54,040 nucleotides of DNA. Source: an uncultured Cytophagaceae bacterium. GTDB lineage: Bacteria > Bacteroidota > Bacteroidia > Cytophagales > Spirosomataceae. The notes below the pieces were generated by a model. The model was not told where the DNA came from. It worked only from the letters and a program-made list of their open reading frames with translations, and made no database searches. The stretch's first letter is position 1, and the number at the start of each line of letters is the position of its first letter. Position numbers and translations under genes: made by a program. Below are positions 43,283 to 53,434 of the stretch, in pieces. The stretch is taken from contig CAIVPF010000061.1 in NCBI GenBank assembly GCA_903907745.1, forward strand, positions 1-54,040, given 5' to 3'.

Positions 43283-46200
43283 ATGGAAAATTCGAACAAG
43301 AGGTATTGGAAAGGGATTGAGGAGTTAACCAATGAGCCATCGTTTGTCAAAAATATCCACAATGAGTTTGGTAATATGCCAAGCGAGACCGATGCTAAAG
43401 GTGATTCTTTAGTAGACGGTTCGGGAACTCATCGTCGTGATTTTCTTAAGATGTTGGGCTTCGGAGTCGCAGCAGTGTCATTAGCGGCCTGTGAGTCTCC
43501 GGTTAAAAAGACCATTCCTTACTTGAACAAGCCGGAAGATGTGGAGCCGACGATTGCCAATTGGTACGCGTCTACGTACACCGACGGAGGAGATTATGCC
43601 TCCATCCTTGTAAAAACAAGAGAAGGTCGTCCAATTAAAATTGAAGGCAACAAATTGTCTTCCGTTTCCAAAGGAACACTTTCGGGTCGAGCACATGCTT
43701 CCGTTTTGAGTCTATATGACAATGAAAAATTAAAAGGTCCTCAATCGGCTGGGAAAGCAACGGATTGGGCTTCTTTGGATACAGCCTTTACCGCAAAATT
43801 AGCTGAAGTAGCTGCGAAAGGTGGTCAAATACGTATCGTCTCAAATACCCTACTTTCACCAAGTACGAAAAAGGTTATCGCGGATTTTGCTGCGAAATAT
43901 CCAACGACACAACACATTACTTACGATGCAAATTCTGCTTATGGCTTAACCGCAGCGCATGGAGGAATTCTTCCGGCGATTGATTTCAGCCAAGCGAAAA
44001 CCATCGTTTCTTTAGGTGCTGACTTCTTAGGTACTTGGATTGCTCCTACGGAATTTGCAGCGCAATGGGCGATCACTCGCCGAGTAGGTTCAGACAAAGA
44101 AGGTAAGAAAACGATGTCTCGTCATTATCAATTTGAGACAATCCTTTCGAACACAGGAGCGAATGCAGATTACCGCGCGACTTATAAGCCCTCTCAGGAA
44201 GGTTTAGTCGCGATTAGCTTATACAATGCGGTGGCTAAATTAACAGGCGCGGCGGCAGTTGCTGGTGCATCGGTTAAAGTGGATCATTTAGATAAAGCGG
44301 CGAAAGATTTAGTCGCTTCTAAAGGGGCCTCGATTGTGGTTTCAGGTTCGACAGATCCAGAAGTTCAAAAAATGGTGGCTGCGACAAACGCTTTAGTTGG
44401 CGCTTACGGCACCACGATCAATACAGGTCAAGCTGTTCATTACCGTCAAGGAAATGATGCTGCGATGGCATCGTTCATTCAAGAGGTTGCTGCAGGTTCT
44501 ATTGCCGCGGTCATCTTTTACAATGCGAATCCTGTTTATAATCACCCACAAGGGGCAGCCTTAGCGGCAGCGCTTCCGAAGGTAGGTCTTAGTTTAGCCA
44601 CAAACGATCGGGCAGATGAGACCGCTTCTTTATGTCAATTCATCGCGCCAGATTCACATTATTTAGAATCATGGAATGATGCGGAACCAAAGGCGGGATT
44701 TTATTCATTGACTCAACCAACCATTTCGACCATCTTCAAAACACGTCAAGCACAATCAAGTTTCTTAACTTGGGCAGGTGCAGGCAATGATTTTGCTGCT
44801 TATTTAGAGTCGAATTGGGAGAAAAATATTTTAAAAGGTGGAAAAGTAGCTTGGAACAATGCCTTGCATGATGGGGTATTTGAGCCAAATGCGGTTTCTG
44901 TTTCTGCGGCAAGTCCAAGTATCGATGTGAATGCATCGGCTGGGGCGATCGCAAAAACCTATGCGGCTTCGTCGACCGAATTAGAAATCACGGTTTACGA
45001 AAAAGTAGGTTTGGGAACGGGATCACAGGCGAACAATCCATGGTTACAAGAATTCCCTGAGCCGGTATCGAAAGCTTGTTGGGATAATTACGCAACCATT
45101 TCACAGCCTACGGCTACGAAATTAAACTTGAAACAAGGAGATGTGGTTGAAGTTGGTGCTAAAGGATATAAAGTTTCATTGCCGGTATTAGTTCAACCGG
45201 GCCAGGCGCAAGATACGATTGCGATTGCGATCGGTTACGGTCGTAGCAAAGCAGGTAAATCTGCAGATGGTGTGGGTGTAAATGCATATCCATTCTTAGT
45301 AGCTGGTGCTTTAACAGCAACGATAAGCCCAACGGGAGAAAGCAAAGACATCGCTCAAACACAAACTCACCATACGGTGATGGCGCGTCAAGCGGTGGTT
45401 CAAGAAACGGTGTTGGGTGATTTTGCGAAGGATCCTTTGTCGGGTCGATACAATCCTACCATATTAACTTCGGAAGGAAAGAAAAATGCGACAGACATTT
45501 CACTTTGGAATGGTCACAAGTATAATAATCATGCCTGGGGAATGGTCATTGACCTGAATACATGTACGGGATGTTCGGCATGTGTGATTTCGTGTTCGGC
45601 AGAAAATAACGTGCCGGTGGTGGGACGTCAAGAAGTGATTAACCGTAGAGAGATGCACTGGATGCGGATTGACCGGTATTATTCTTCAGATGCGGAAGTA
45701 GAAGATTTGAAAGGATTGGAAATCGCTTCGGATAATCCGGAGGTGGTGTTCCAGCCGATGTTATGTCAACATTGTAATAATGCCCCTTGCGAAACAGTTT
45801 GTCCAGTTTTAGCGACGACTCACTCGACAGAAGGTTTAAATCAGATGACGTATAACCGGTGTATCGGAACGCGTTATTGTGCGAACAACTGTCCGTACAA
45901 AGTGCGTCGTTTCAACTGGTTCCGTTATTTCCAAACGGATGATTTTGATTTCCATTTCAATAATGACTTAGGTCGTATGGTGATTAACCCAGACGTAACG
46001 GTTCGTTCACGTGGGGTTATGGAAAAATGTTCGATGTGTGTTCAGCGTATTCAAGAAGGTAAGTTGACAGCAAAGAAGGAAAAGAGAAGACCAGTAGATG
46101 GAGAAATTCAAGTGGCCTGTGCACAATCTTGTCCTACGAATGCGATTACTTTCGGAGATATGAATAATCCTGAATCTGAGATTTCGAAATTATTAGAAGT

Positions 46201-46306
46201 TGAGAAAGAAGGTCGCGCTTATCACGTGATTGAAGAGATTAATGTGAAACCGAACATTTCTTATTTGATGAAAGTAAGAAACAAGGACACGAAAAAAGAA
46301 GCATAA
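43283..46306 (+). CDS. actB: Alternative complex III iron-sulfur / molybdopterin-like subunit ActB
   Basis: A 1007-residue periplasmic subunit. A twin-arginine motif (HRRDFLKMLGFG, 50-61) followed by a lipobox (SLAAC, Cys 70) indicates Tat export and lipid anchoring. The first two thirds resemble a molybdopterin oxidoreductase, which in this complex carries no cofactor. The last third is an NrfC/PsrB-like ferredoxin part with Cys clusters near 760 (CTGCSACVISC), 826 (CQHCNNAPCETVCPV), 860 (CIGTRYCANNCPY) and 914-949. It follows actA by 45 bp. Confidence 0.94.
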   Translation: MENSNKRYWKGIEELTNEPSFVKNIHNEFGNMPSETDAKGDSLVDGSGTHRRDFLKMLGFGVAAVSLAACESPVKKTIPYLNKPEDVEPTIANWYASTYTDGGDYASILVKTREGRPIKIEGNKLSSVSKGTLSGRAHASVLSLYDNEKLKGPQSAGKATDWASLDTAFTAKLAEVAAKGGQIRIVSNTLLSPSTKKVIADFAAKYPTTQHITYDANSAYGLTAAHGGILPAIDFSQAKTIVSLGADFLGTWIAPTEFAAQWAITRRVGSDKEGKKTMSRHYQFETILSNTGANADYRATYKPSQEGLVAISLYNAVAKLTGAAAVAGASVKVDHLDKAAKDLVASKGASIVVSGSTDPEVQKMVAATNALVGAYGTTINTGQAVHYRQGNDAAMASFIQEVAAGSIAAVIFYNANPVYNHPQGAALAAALPKVGLSLATNDRADETASLCQFIAPDSHYLESWNDAEPKAGFYSLTQPTISTIFKTRQAQSSFLTWAGAGNDFAAYLESNWEKNILKGGKVAWNNALHDGVFEPNAVSVSAASPSIDVNASAGAIAKTYAASSTELEITVYEKVGLGTGSQANNPWLQEFPEPVSKACWDNYATISQPTATKLNLKQGDVVEVGAKGYKVSLPVLVQPGQAQDTIAIAIGYGRSKAGKSADGVGVNAYPFLVAGALTATISPTGESKDIAQTQTHHTVMARQAVVQETVLGDFAKDPLSGRYNPTILTSEGKKNATDISLWNGHKYNNHAWGMVIDLNTCTGCSACVISCSAENNVPVVGRQEVINRREMHWMRIDRYYSSDAEVEDLKGLEIASDNPEVVFQPMLCQHCNNAPCETVCPVLATTHSTEGLNQMTYNRCIGTRYCANNCPYKVRRFNWFRYFQTDDFDFHFNNDLGRMVINPDVTVRSRGVMEKCSMCVQRIQEGKLTAKKEKRRPVDGEIQVACAQSCPTNAITFGDMNNPESEISKLLEVEKEGRAYHVIEEINVKPNISYLMKVRNKDTKKEA

Positions 46307-46338
46307 TTATTTAAACGTAATAAAAAGTAAATAAAAAT

Positions 46339-47739
46339 ATGTCGCACGTTGTATCACCCATAAGAGAGAAACTAGTTTCTGGTGGCAAATCTTATCACGA
46401 TGTTACCCACGATATTTGCAAGCAGGTAGAAGGGGAACCCACCAAAGAATGGAAATGGGCCTTTGGCATTTCATGCATTATCTTTGCTTATGGGGCTTAT
46501 TGTCTTTTCTACACTTGGTGGCAAGGAATTGGCGTTTGGGGATTGAACAAGACCGTTGGTTGGGCTTGGGATATCACAAACTTCGTATGGTGGGTGGGTA
46601 TCGGTCACGCGGGTACCTTGATTTCAGCCGTATTATTATTGTTCCGTCAAAAGTGGAGAACATCCATTAACCGTTCTGCGGAGGCGATGACGATTTTCGC
46701 GGTACTTTGTGCTGCATCCTTCATTTTGGCGCACATGGGTCGTCCATGGTTGGCGCATTGGGCTTTGCCTTTGCCAAATACCTTTGGTTCTTTATGGGTT
46801 AACTTTAACTCGCCATTGGTTTGGGACGTATTTGCGATCTCGACGTATTTATCAGTTTCCTTATTGTTCTGGTACATGGGCTTGGTGCCGGATTTGGCAA
46901 CCATTCGTGATCGTGCTACGACGAAAGGCCGTAAATTTTGGTATGGTTTATTCAGTTTAGGCTGGACGGGTTCTGCGAAAACATGGGCACGTTATGAGTA
47001 TATGTCATTAATTTTGGCGGGTATTTCTACTCCTTTGGTACTTTCGGTTCACACGATTGTATCGATGGACTTTGCAACCTCGGTGATTCCGGGTTGGCAT
47101 ACAACGATCTTCCCTCCTTATTTCGTGGCGGGAGCGATTTTCTCAGGATTCGCGATGGTACAAACCTTGCTTTTGATTACCCGTGTGGTTTTTAAATTAG
47201 AGGATTACATTACGATTGAGCACATAGAAATGATGAACATCGTGATCACGGTGACGGGATCGATTGTGGGTATTGCTTATTTAACTGAGTTCTTTATCGC
47301 TTGGTATTCAGGCGTGGAGTATGAGAGTTATGCTTTTATTAATCGTGCAACGGGTCCATATTGGTGGGCTTATTGGATGATGATGACTTGTAATGTGATT
47401 TCACCACAATTATTCTGGTCGAAAAAAATCCGTACTAGTTTATTGGTATCCTTCTTATTATCGATTGTGGTAAACGTAGGTATGTGGTTTGAGCGTTTTG
47501 TGATTATCGTAACTTCTTTACACAGGGATTATATTCCGTCTTCATGGGCGATGTTTTCTCCGACAAGGTATGATATTGGAGATTACATCTTCTCATTTGG
47601 TTTGTTTTTCACGTTATTCTTCTTGTTTGCTAAGTTTTTACCGGTTGTTAATATGGCAGAGGTGAAAGCGGTGATGAAAGGCGTATCGACGAATTACCCG
47701 GCAAAGCAAGCGAAGGCTGCTAAAAAATCAGAGGAATAA
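46339..47739 (+). CDS. actC: Alternative complex III membrane subunit ActC (NrfD/PsrC family)
   Basis: A 466-residue polytopic protein of the NrfD family with about ten membrane helices (about 45-440). Typical segments are [17 protein letters not shown], with the conserved His, [15 protein letters not shown] and [15 protein letters not shown]. ActC is the main quinol-binding membrane subunit. A hydrophilic N-terminal tail of about 35 residues and a Lys-rich C-terminus face the cytoplasm. It is 32 bp after actB. Confidence 0.94.
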   Translation: MSHVVSPIREKLVSGGKSYHDVTHDICKQVEGEPTKEWKWAFGISCIIFAYGAYCLFYTWWQGIGVWGLNKTVGWAWDITNFVWWVGIGHAGTLISAVLLLFRQKWRTSINRSAEAMTIFAVLCAASFILAHMGRPWLAHWALPLPNTFGSLWVNFNSPLVWDVFAISTYLSVSLLFWYMGLVPDLATIRDRATTKGRKFWYGLFSLGWTGSAKTWARYEYMSLILAGISTPLVLSVHTIVSMDFATSVIPGWHTTIFPPYFVAGAIFSGFAMVQTLLLITRVVFKLEDYITIEHIEMMNIVITVTGSIVGIAYLTEFFIAWYSGVEYESYAFINRATGPYWWAYWMMMTCNVISPQLFWSKKIRTSLLVSFLLSIVVNVGMWFERFVIIVTSLHRDYIPSSWAMFSPTRYDIGDYIFSFGLFFTLFFLFAKFLPVVNMAEVKAVMKGVSTNYPAKQAKAAKKSEE

Positions 47740-47768
47740 TTTTAAATGACATTGGAAATTTAAACAAT

Positions 47769-48287
47769 ATGAGTTCTACAACTAACTACATTTTGGGAGT
47801 TTATGATGATGAGGATGAGGTTTTGCATGCAGTAAGCGAAATCAAAGCCAAAGGCATTAAAATCGAAGAGGTATTTACGCCTTTCCCAATTCACGGATTA
47901 GACACAGCTTTAGGTCATCCGCGGACGCGCTTGCCGATTGCGGCCTTTATGTTTGGCTGTTTAGGTTTAGTTTGTGCGCAGGCATTAATTAATTACACGA
48001 TGGTATTTGATTGGCCGATGATCATTGGGGGTAAAGACTTTTTTGCTTTACCAGACTGGATTCCTATTACGTTTGAAGGAACGGTATTGTTTACCGCTTT
48101 CGGCTTAGTGACTACCTTTTGTATTTCTAATGGCCTTTATCCTGGAAAGGAAGTGGAGGTTTTGGATGTTCGTATTACAGATGATCGTTTTGTGATGGCC
48201 ATAAATTTGGACAAAAACAAAGTAGGCGCTGCGGATATTACGAAAGCCTTGAAGGATTCTGGGGCGGTAGAAGTGAATGTTAAATAA
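47769..48287 (+). CDS. actD: Alternative complex III subunit ActD (DUF3341)
   Basis: A 172-residue subunit. A small cytoplasmic domain at each end (YILGVYDDEDEVLHAVSEIKAKG and VTDDRFV-like ITDDRFVMAINLDKNKV) encloses a two-helix membrane hairpin (about 55-80 and 98-122). This is the DUF3341 arrangement found between actC and actE in this operon type. It has no cofactor site and is thought to be structural. Confidence 0.93.
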   Translation: MSSTTNYILGVYDDEDEVLHAVSEIKAKGIKIEEVFTPFPIHGLDTALGHPRTRLPIAAFMFGCLGLVCAQALINYTMVFDWPMIIGGKDFFALPDWIPITFEGTVLFTAFGLVTTFCISNGLYPGKEVEVLDVRITDDRFVMAINLDKNKVGAADITKALKDSGAVEVNVK

Positions 48288-48322
48288 TTTAAAGAACATT
48301 GTTCAAGAAGAAGCATAAAAAG

Positions 48323-48931
48323 ATGTTGAATCAAAGCAAATCATTGATTTTATTAGCTGGATTAGCGTTAGGTATGTTGTCATGTGGAAAAGACCCCAAT
48401 GACACAGGAACTGAATTCGCCCCTAATATGTACAATTCTGTAGGCTATGAGCCGATGACCCAGCTCGACGGAGACACAAACAAAATCAATCCTTTGGGAA
48501 TGAATATGCGTTTGCCAGTGGCGGGAACGGTTGCTCGAAAAAGATATAACGGCCCAGATAGTTTAAAGAAGGCATTTTTATCCCAAGAATTGGTTGCAAA
48601 AACAATTCCCAATGATAGCATTTCCTATTCGGAGGCTTTATTGACAAACCCATTGGCGGCAACTCCAGAGAATATTGAGGAGGGTAAATTGCAATACGAG
48701 CGTTTTTGTCAGCATTGCCATGGCGAAGCAGGTAAAGGAGATGGTTTGGTAGCGAAGGCATATAAAGGTGTTCCGGTGTATTCCAGTGATGCATTAAAAG
48801 CGGTGAACGATGGACATATTTATCACGTAATTACGCATGGTAAGGGACGGATGTGGCCACATGGATCACAGATTTCGTCTCAAAACCGTTGGAAAATCGT
48901 GTTGTATGTTCACGAATTACAAAAACAATAA
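48323..48931 (+). CDS. actE: Alternative complex III monoheme cytochrome c lipoprotein ActE
   Basis: A 202-residue lipoprotein. The start is set at ATG 48323, eight codons inside the longest frame, because it precedes the lipoprotein signal (LLAGLALGMLSC, Cys 21). One heme site, CQHCHGEAGKGDG, lies near 129, and GRMWPHGSQI supplies the probable axial Met. It is the likely electron exit toward the oxidase, together with the extra heme domain of ActA. It is 35 bp after actD. Confidence 0.92.
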   Translation: MLNQSKSLILLAGLALGMLSCGKDPNDTGTEFAPNMYNSVGYEPMTQLDGDTNKINPLGMNMRLPVAGTVARKRYNGPDSLKKAFLSQELVAKTIPNDSISYSEALLTNPLAATPENIEEGKLQYERFCQHCHGEAGKGDGLVAKAYKGVPVYSSDALKAVNDGHIYHVITHGKGRMWPHGSQISSQNRWKIVLYVHELQKQ

Positions 48932-48962
48932 TTCTATCAATTAAAATTAAATACAGATAAAG

Positions 48963-50330
48963 ATGGCGGGACATTCACATTTTTCCCCAGCGAACGTAGA
49001 AGAGCATTTTGAGTTTAGCTCGGAAGGTAAGAAAAGAATTATCATTGCTTTCATCGCAGGTTTAGTTGCTTTAGCCCTTGGCATTTACCTTTTATCCAAA
49101 GGGGAGTCAGGCGGACATGAAGTAGCAGCGGCTGGTCATGAGGCTGCTAATGCAGGCCATGAAGCGACGAATGCGGCCGAGCATTTATCCGGTGGCGCGG
49201 CTTCACATCAAGCAAAAGCGGAAGAGCATTATGATTGGACGAATCGTATTTGGGCAAACGTATGGTTAAACGCTGTATTTTTTACGGGAATCTCCGTGAT
49301 AGGAATGTTTTTTGTTTCCTTGCAATATTTATCAAAGGCCGGTTGGTCTTCCGTAATCAAGCGTGTGCCTGAAGCTTTTCCTAAGTTTTTATATTATTCA
49401 TTACCGATTTTATTGGCTGTATTTTTCTTCAAAGGTGATGTAATTTTCCATTGGATGCACCATGGTGTAACTGAGGTGGGAAGTGAGAACTACGATAAAA
49501 TTATTGCTGGCAAAGCGGGTTATTTGAACAAGAACTTCTTTATGGCTCGTTTGGTCGTTTTTGGAGCATTATGGATCATATTATGGAACATGTTGCGAAA
49601 GAAATCGATCGAAGAGGATTTAGTAGGGGGAACAGAAATCTTTACGAAATTAGTTCGTTTAGGCGTTGCGTTTATTGTGATATTTGGAGCGTCTAGTTCG
49701 ATGTTCGCGTGGGATTGGGTGATGTCGATTGATACACACTGGTTCTCGACGATGTTTGGATGGTATATGTTTTCTTCTTGGCACGTAACCGGATTAGCGA
49801 TTATTACCTTGACCATCTTATTATTGAAAGATAAAGGCTATATGGCGTATGTAAATGAAAACCATTTACATGATTTAGGTAAGTTTATGTTTGCCTTTTC
49901 TATTTTTTGGTCCTATGTGTGGTTCTCTCAATTTTTATTGATTTACTACGCAAATTTCCCTGAGGAGACTATTTACTTTTTAGAGCGTTGGGAGGGACAC
50001 AATAAAATTTACAAAACTTCAGAAGTTTTGAACATTTTCTTTAACTTTTTCTTCCCTTTCTTGGTTCTTATGACAAGGGATGCAAAACGTACAAGTATCT
50101 TCTTGAAAATTGCTTGTTTCTTTATCATTAGTGGCCACTACATTGATTTTTATCAAATGATTATGCCAGGTGTATTAGGTAAGCATGGTGGATATGGCTT
50201 AGTAGAATTTGGGATGTTGACCGTATTTAGCTCAGCATTTATTTATGTAGTATCGAATGAATTGACTAAAGCGAGTTTGGTGGCTAAAAATCACCCATTC
50301 TTGCCAGAGGCTTTACATCACGACATTTAG
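48963..50330 (+). CDS. actF: Alternative complex III membrane subunit ActF
   Basis: A 455-residue polytopic protein, a divergent paralogue of ActC with about ten membrane helices. An N-terminal helix (about 26-45) is followed by a His/Ala-rich loop (about 52-88) before the main bundle. Segments such as WDWVMSIDTHWFSTMFGWYMFSS carry the acidic and His residues proposed for a proton path. It is 31 bp after actE and leads into the oxidase genes with the same spacing. Confidence 0.93.
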   Translation: MAGHSHFSPANVEEHFEFSSEGKKRIIIAFIAGLVALALGIYLLSKGESGGHEVAAAGHEAANAGHEATNAAEHLSGGAASHQAKAEEHYDWTNRIWANVWLNAVFFTGISVIGMFFVSLQYLSKAGWSSVIKRVPEAFPKFLYYSLPILLAVFFFKGDVIFHWMHHGVTEVGSENYDKIIAGKAGYLNKNFFMARLVVFGALWIILWNMLRKKSIEEDLVGGTEIFTKLVRLGVAFIVIFGASSSMFAWDWVMSIDTHWFSTMFGWYMFSSWHVTGLAIITLTILLLKDKGYMAYVNENHLHDLGKFMFAFSIFWSYVWFSQFLLIYYANFPEETIYFLERWEGHNKIYKTSEVLNIFFNFFFPFLVLMTRDAKRTSIFLKIACFFIISGHYIDFYQMIMPGVLGKHGGYGLVEFGMLTVFSSAFIYVVSNELTKASLVAKNHPFLPEALHHDI

Positions 50331-50361
50331 TTAAAAAATACAGGATTTAAATTAAAACAAT

Positions 50362-51441
50362 ATGAATTTCCTAATTGGTCTTTTATCAATCGTCTTCTTC
50401 GCATTGTCTATTGCTGTGATTAGCAAAAGTATGAAGTTGAATAAAAAGTTAAGTGGTGAGGATGAGGACGAATTCGCCTTAGATTCAGCGAATAATGTGA
50501 ATGCCATAGGCATGATGTTGTTCTGGTTATTTGGAACAATTGGAGGTGTTTGGTCTTTTTTACATTCAAAGCCTGATTTTTTACCGGTAGCTGCTTCAGA
50601 GCATGGCCTTAAAACAGACAGTATGTTTTGGTCTTCGATGGCCGTGGTGACCTTTGCTTTCTTTATTTCAAACACATTGTTGTTTTACTTTGCATTTAAG
50701 TATCGTCACAACAAAAACAGAAAAGCAACATTTTATCCAGTTAACCACAAGTTGGAATTAATTTGGACTGTTATTCCCGCGATTGTCATGGCGATTTTGG
50801 TATTTACAGGTTGGAGAACTTGGAGAGATATTACGTCTCAAGCGCCAAGCAATGCGGCGGTGATTGAATTAACAGGACATCAATTTGGTTGGTATGTACG
50901 CTATGCAGGTGCGGATGACAGCCAATTAGGCCATGTGAATTATAAGTTAATCGATGAAACCAATAATTTGGGAATTGATTTTACGGATAAAAATTCATTT
51001 GATGATTTTACAGCTACGGAATTACACCTTCCAAAAGGCCAACCGGTATTATTAAAAATCAGAGCGCAAGACGTATTACACTCGGTATATTTACCATTCC
51101 ACCGCGTGAAAATGGATGCGGTTCCTGGTATGCCGACTAAATTTTGGTTTACACCCAATATCTCCACAGATGAGATGCGAGCTAAATTAGGGAAGCCTGA
51201 TTTCAACTTTAAATTAAACTGTACTGAGGTATGTGGCCGTGGCCACTTTGGTATGTCGATCACCGTTTTTGTGGATGAACCAGCAGATTACAAGAAATGG
51301 GTAGCGGAACAAAAGCCATTTTTGGCCACAAACCCAAGCTATTTGGATAAAGTACCTGCCAACTTAAAAGCAAAAGCAAGCAAATATATTCCAGCAGAAC
51401 CAATTGCAGCGGATAGCACAGAAGCTGTCAGTGTAAAATAA
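50362..51441 (+). CDS. coxB: Cytochrome c oxidase subunit II
   Basis: A 359-residue subunit II. There is a first hydrophobic segment at 1-22, then two membrane helices (about 50-70 and 90-113), and the CuA domain follows. CuA ligands are visible in the cluster CTEVCGRGHFGM (near 287-298) and the upstream His in DVLHSVYLPFHRVK. GHQFGWYVRYAG is the conserved aromatic electron-entry patch. The extra N-terminal helix and the insert near 200-220 are common in Bacteroidota. It is 29 bp upstream of coxA. Confidence 0.95.
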   Translation: MNFLIGLLSIVFFALSIAVISKSMKLNKKLSGEDEDEFALDSANNVNAIGMMLFWLFGTIGGVWSFLHSKPDFLPVAASEHGLKTDSMFWSSMAVVTFAFFISNTLLFYFAFKYRHNKNRKATFYPVNHKLELIWTVIPAIVMAILVFTGWRTWRDITSQAPSNAAVIELTGHQFGWYVRYAGADDSQLGHVNYKLIDETNNLGIDFTDKNSFDDFTATELHLPKGQPVLLKIRAQDVLHSVYLPFHRVKMDAVPGMPTKFWFTPNISTDEMRAKLGKPDFNFKLNCTEVCGRGHFGMSITVFVDEPADYKKWVAEQKPFLATNPSYLDKVPANLKAKASKYIPAEPIAADSTEAVSVK

Positions 51442-51470
51442 TAGTTTAGAAAAGAGAAAACAATATTCAT

Positions 51471-53369
51471 ATGTCAACTGCCTTATCTACTTCCGAAGAA
51501 ATTCACACTCATGACCATGATCACGATCATGATCACGAACACCATGAATTAGGATTTATTCGCACATACATCTTCTCTGAAGACCACAAGACCATCGCGA
51601 AGCAATACTTGATTTCAGGTATTCTTTGGGCATTTATCGGAGGGTCCCTTTCGATCATTTTCCGTCTTCAATTGGGCTTCCCAGGAATGACTTTAGAATG
51701 GTTAAAGCCCATTTTAGGAACATGGATTGACGAATCAGGGAAATTAGATAAAGAATTTTATTTGGCCCTTGTAACGATGCACGGAACCATTATGGTGTTC
51801 TTTGTGTTGACAGCTGGTTTGTCAGGAACATTCTCCAACTTCCTTATTCCCTTGCAAATCGGAGCACGTGACATGGCCTCAGGATTTATCAATATGTTAT
51901 CGTATTGGTTCTTCTTCATCTCATCTGTTGTTATGTTCTCTTCTTTGTTCATAGAGACTGGACCAGCCTCGGGTGGTTGGGTTATTTACCCACCATTAAG
52001 TGCATTGCCTCAAGCGATGCCAGGTTCAGGATTAGGAATGACGATGTGGTTAATTAGTATGACCTTCTTTATCGTTTCTTCGTTAATGGGTGGCATTAAC
52101 TACATCTGTACGGTAATTAATTTACGTACCCGTGGAATGTCATTTACTAAAATGCCTTTAACGATTTGGTCATTCTTCTTTACAGCGGTATTAGGTTTAT
52201 TGTCTTTCCCTGTATTATTGTCGGCTGCCTTATTATTGATCTTCGATCGTTCTTTTGGAACTTCATTTTACTTATCGGAAATCTATATTCAAGGACAAGC
52301 ATTACCAAACGTAGGTGGTTCACCGATTTTGTATCAACACTTATTCTGGTTCTTAGGTCACCCAGAGGTTTACATCGTATTGTTGCCTGCTTTGGGTATG
52401 ACATCTGAAATTATTGCAACGAATTCTCGTAAGCCAATTTTCGGATACCGTGCCATGATCGGGTCCATGATGGGCATAACAGTTCTTGCCTTTATCGTAT
52501 GGGCACATCATATGTTTGTGACAGGTATGAATCCATTCTTAGGATCCGTTTTTATGTTCTTGACATTGATTATCGCTGTTCCATCAGCGGTGAAAGCCTT
52601 TAATTACATCACGACATTGTGGAGAGGAAATATCGTATTTACCCCAGCGATGTTGTTCTCCATCGGATTAGTTTCCATGTTTATTTCAGGGGGTGTAACA
52701 GGTATTATTTTAGGTAATTCGGCCTTAGACATCAACTTACACGATACCTATTTCGTGGTTGCCCACTTCCACTTAGTAATGGGTGCAGCTTCGTTCTTTG
52801 GCTTAATGGCGGGTGTGTACCATTGGTTTCCTAAAATGTTTGGTCGGATGATGAACAAAACATTAGGCTATGTTCACTTCTGGTTTACGTTCGTAGGTGT
52901 TTACTTGGTATTCTTCCCGATGCACTACATAGGAATCGCAGGTTTCCCACGTCGATATTATACCTTTACTGCTTTAGGAAATGATGGCATGGCGGCATTT
53001 GCTGATATGAATTCATACATTTCAATTGCTGCGATTATCACTTTTACTGCGCAGGCGTTCTTTGCATTCAACTTCTTCTATTCAATATTTAAAGGTAAGA
53101 AAGCTCCACAAAATCCTTGGAATTCAAATACGTTGGAATGGACAACACCTATAAATCCGCAACACGGTAACTGGGAGGGAGATATTCCAGCGGTATATCG
53201 TTGGCCTTATGACTACAGCAAACCAGGAGCGGCAGCTGATTTCATTCCTCAAAACGTTCCATTTTCAGCTACCCCTGAATCTAATTTACCAGAGGAAAAT
53301 GAAGAAATCGCGAAGGAAAAAGCGATTGAAGGATTATTAGGCGCTCAAAACGAGAGTTATAATCGCTAA
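51471..53369 (+). CDS. coxA: Cytochrome c oxidase subunit I (aa3-type)
   Basis: A 632-residue heme-copper oxidase subunit with twelve membrane helices. The heme a ligand His is in LVTMHGTIMVFF, the CuB/Tyr cross-link motif is GHPEVYIVLLP, the CuB His pair is WAHHMF, and the heme a3/a His pair is VVAHFHLVMG. FPRRYYTF is typical of the A family. The N-terminus is unusual: residues about 12-26 are almost only His, Asp and Glu (THDHDHDHDHEHHE). It is followed by a strong hairpin terminator. Confidence 0.97.
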   Translation: MSTALSTSEEIHTHDHDHDHDHEHHELGFIRTYIFSEDHKTIAKQYLISGILWAFIGGSLSIIFRLQLGFPGMTLEWLKPILGTWIDESGKLDKEFYLALVTMHGTIMVFFVLTAGLSGTFSNFLIPLQIGARDMASGFINMLSYWFFFISSVVMFSSLFIETGPASGGWVIYPPLSALPQAMPGSGLGMTMWLISMTFFIVSSLMGGINYICTVINLRTRGMSFTKMPLTIWSFFFTAVLGLLSFPVLLSAALLLIFDRSFGTSFYLSEIYIQGQALPNVGGSPILYQHLFWFLGHPEVYIVLLPALGMTSEIIATNSRKPIFGYRAMIGSMMGITVLAFIVWAHHMFVTGMNPFLGSVFMFLTLIIAVPSAVKAFNYITTLWRGNIVFTPAMLFSIGLVSMFISGGVTGIILGNSALDINLHDTYFVVAHFHLVMGAASFFGLMAGVYHWFPKMFGRMMNKTLGYVHFWFTFVGVYLVFFPMHYIGIAGFPRRYYTFTALGNDGMAAFADMNSYISIAAIITFTAQAFFAFNFFYSIFKGKKAPQNPWNSNTLEWTTPINPQHGNWEGDIPAVYRWPYDYSKPGAAADFIPQNVPFSATPESNLPEENEEIAKEKAIEGLLGAQNESYNR

Positions 53370-53385
53370 AACCCACTAAATGAAA

Positions 53386-53428
53386 AGGGTGCATCGAAAT
53401 GAAATTCATTTGGATGCACCTTTTTTTT
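53386..53428 (+). terminator. Intrinsic terminator between coxA and ctaA
   Basis: GGTGCATC (53388-53395) pairs with GATGCACC (53413-53420), and the stem continues inward with AAATGAA/TTCATTT. Eight T follow (53421-53428). The ctaA ATG is only 7 bp after the T-run, so ctaA would depend on read-through. Confidence 0.9.
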
Positions 53429-53434
53429 AGTCCT

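Noticed and set aside
45159-46904. Minus-strand frames opposite actB and actC
   Set aside because: They lie antisense to conserved respiratory genes and have no recognisable features.
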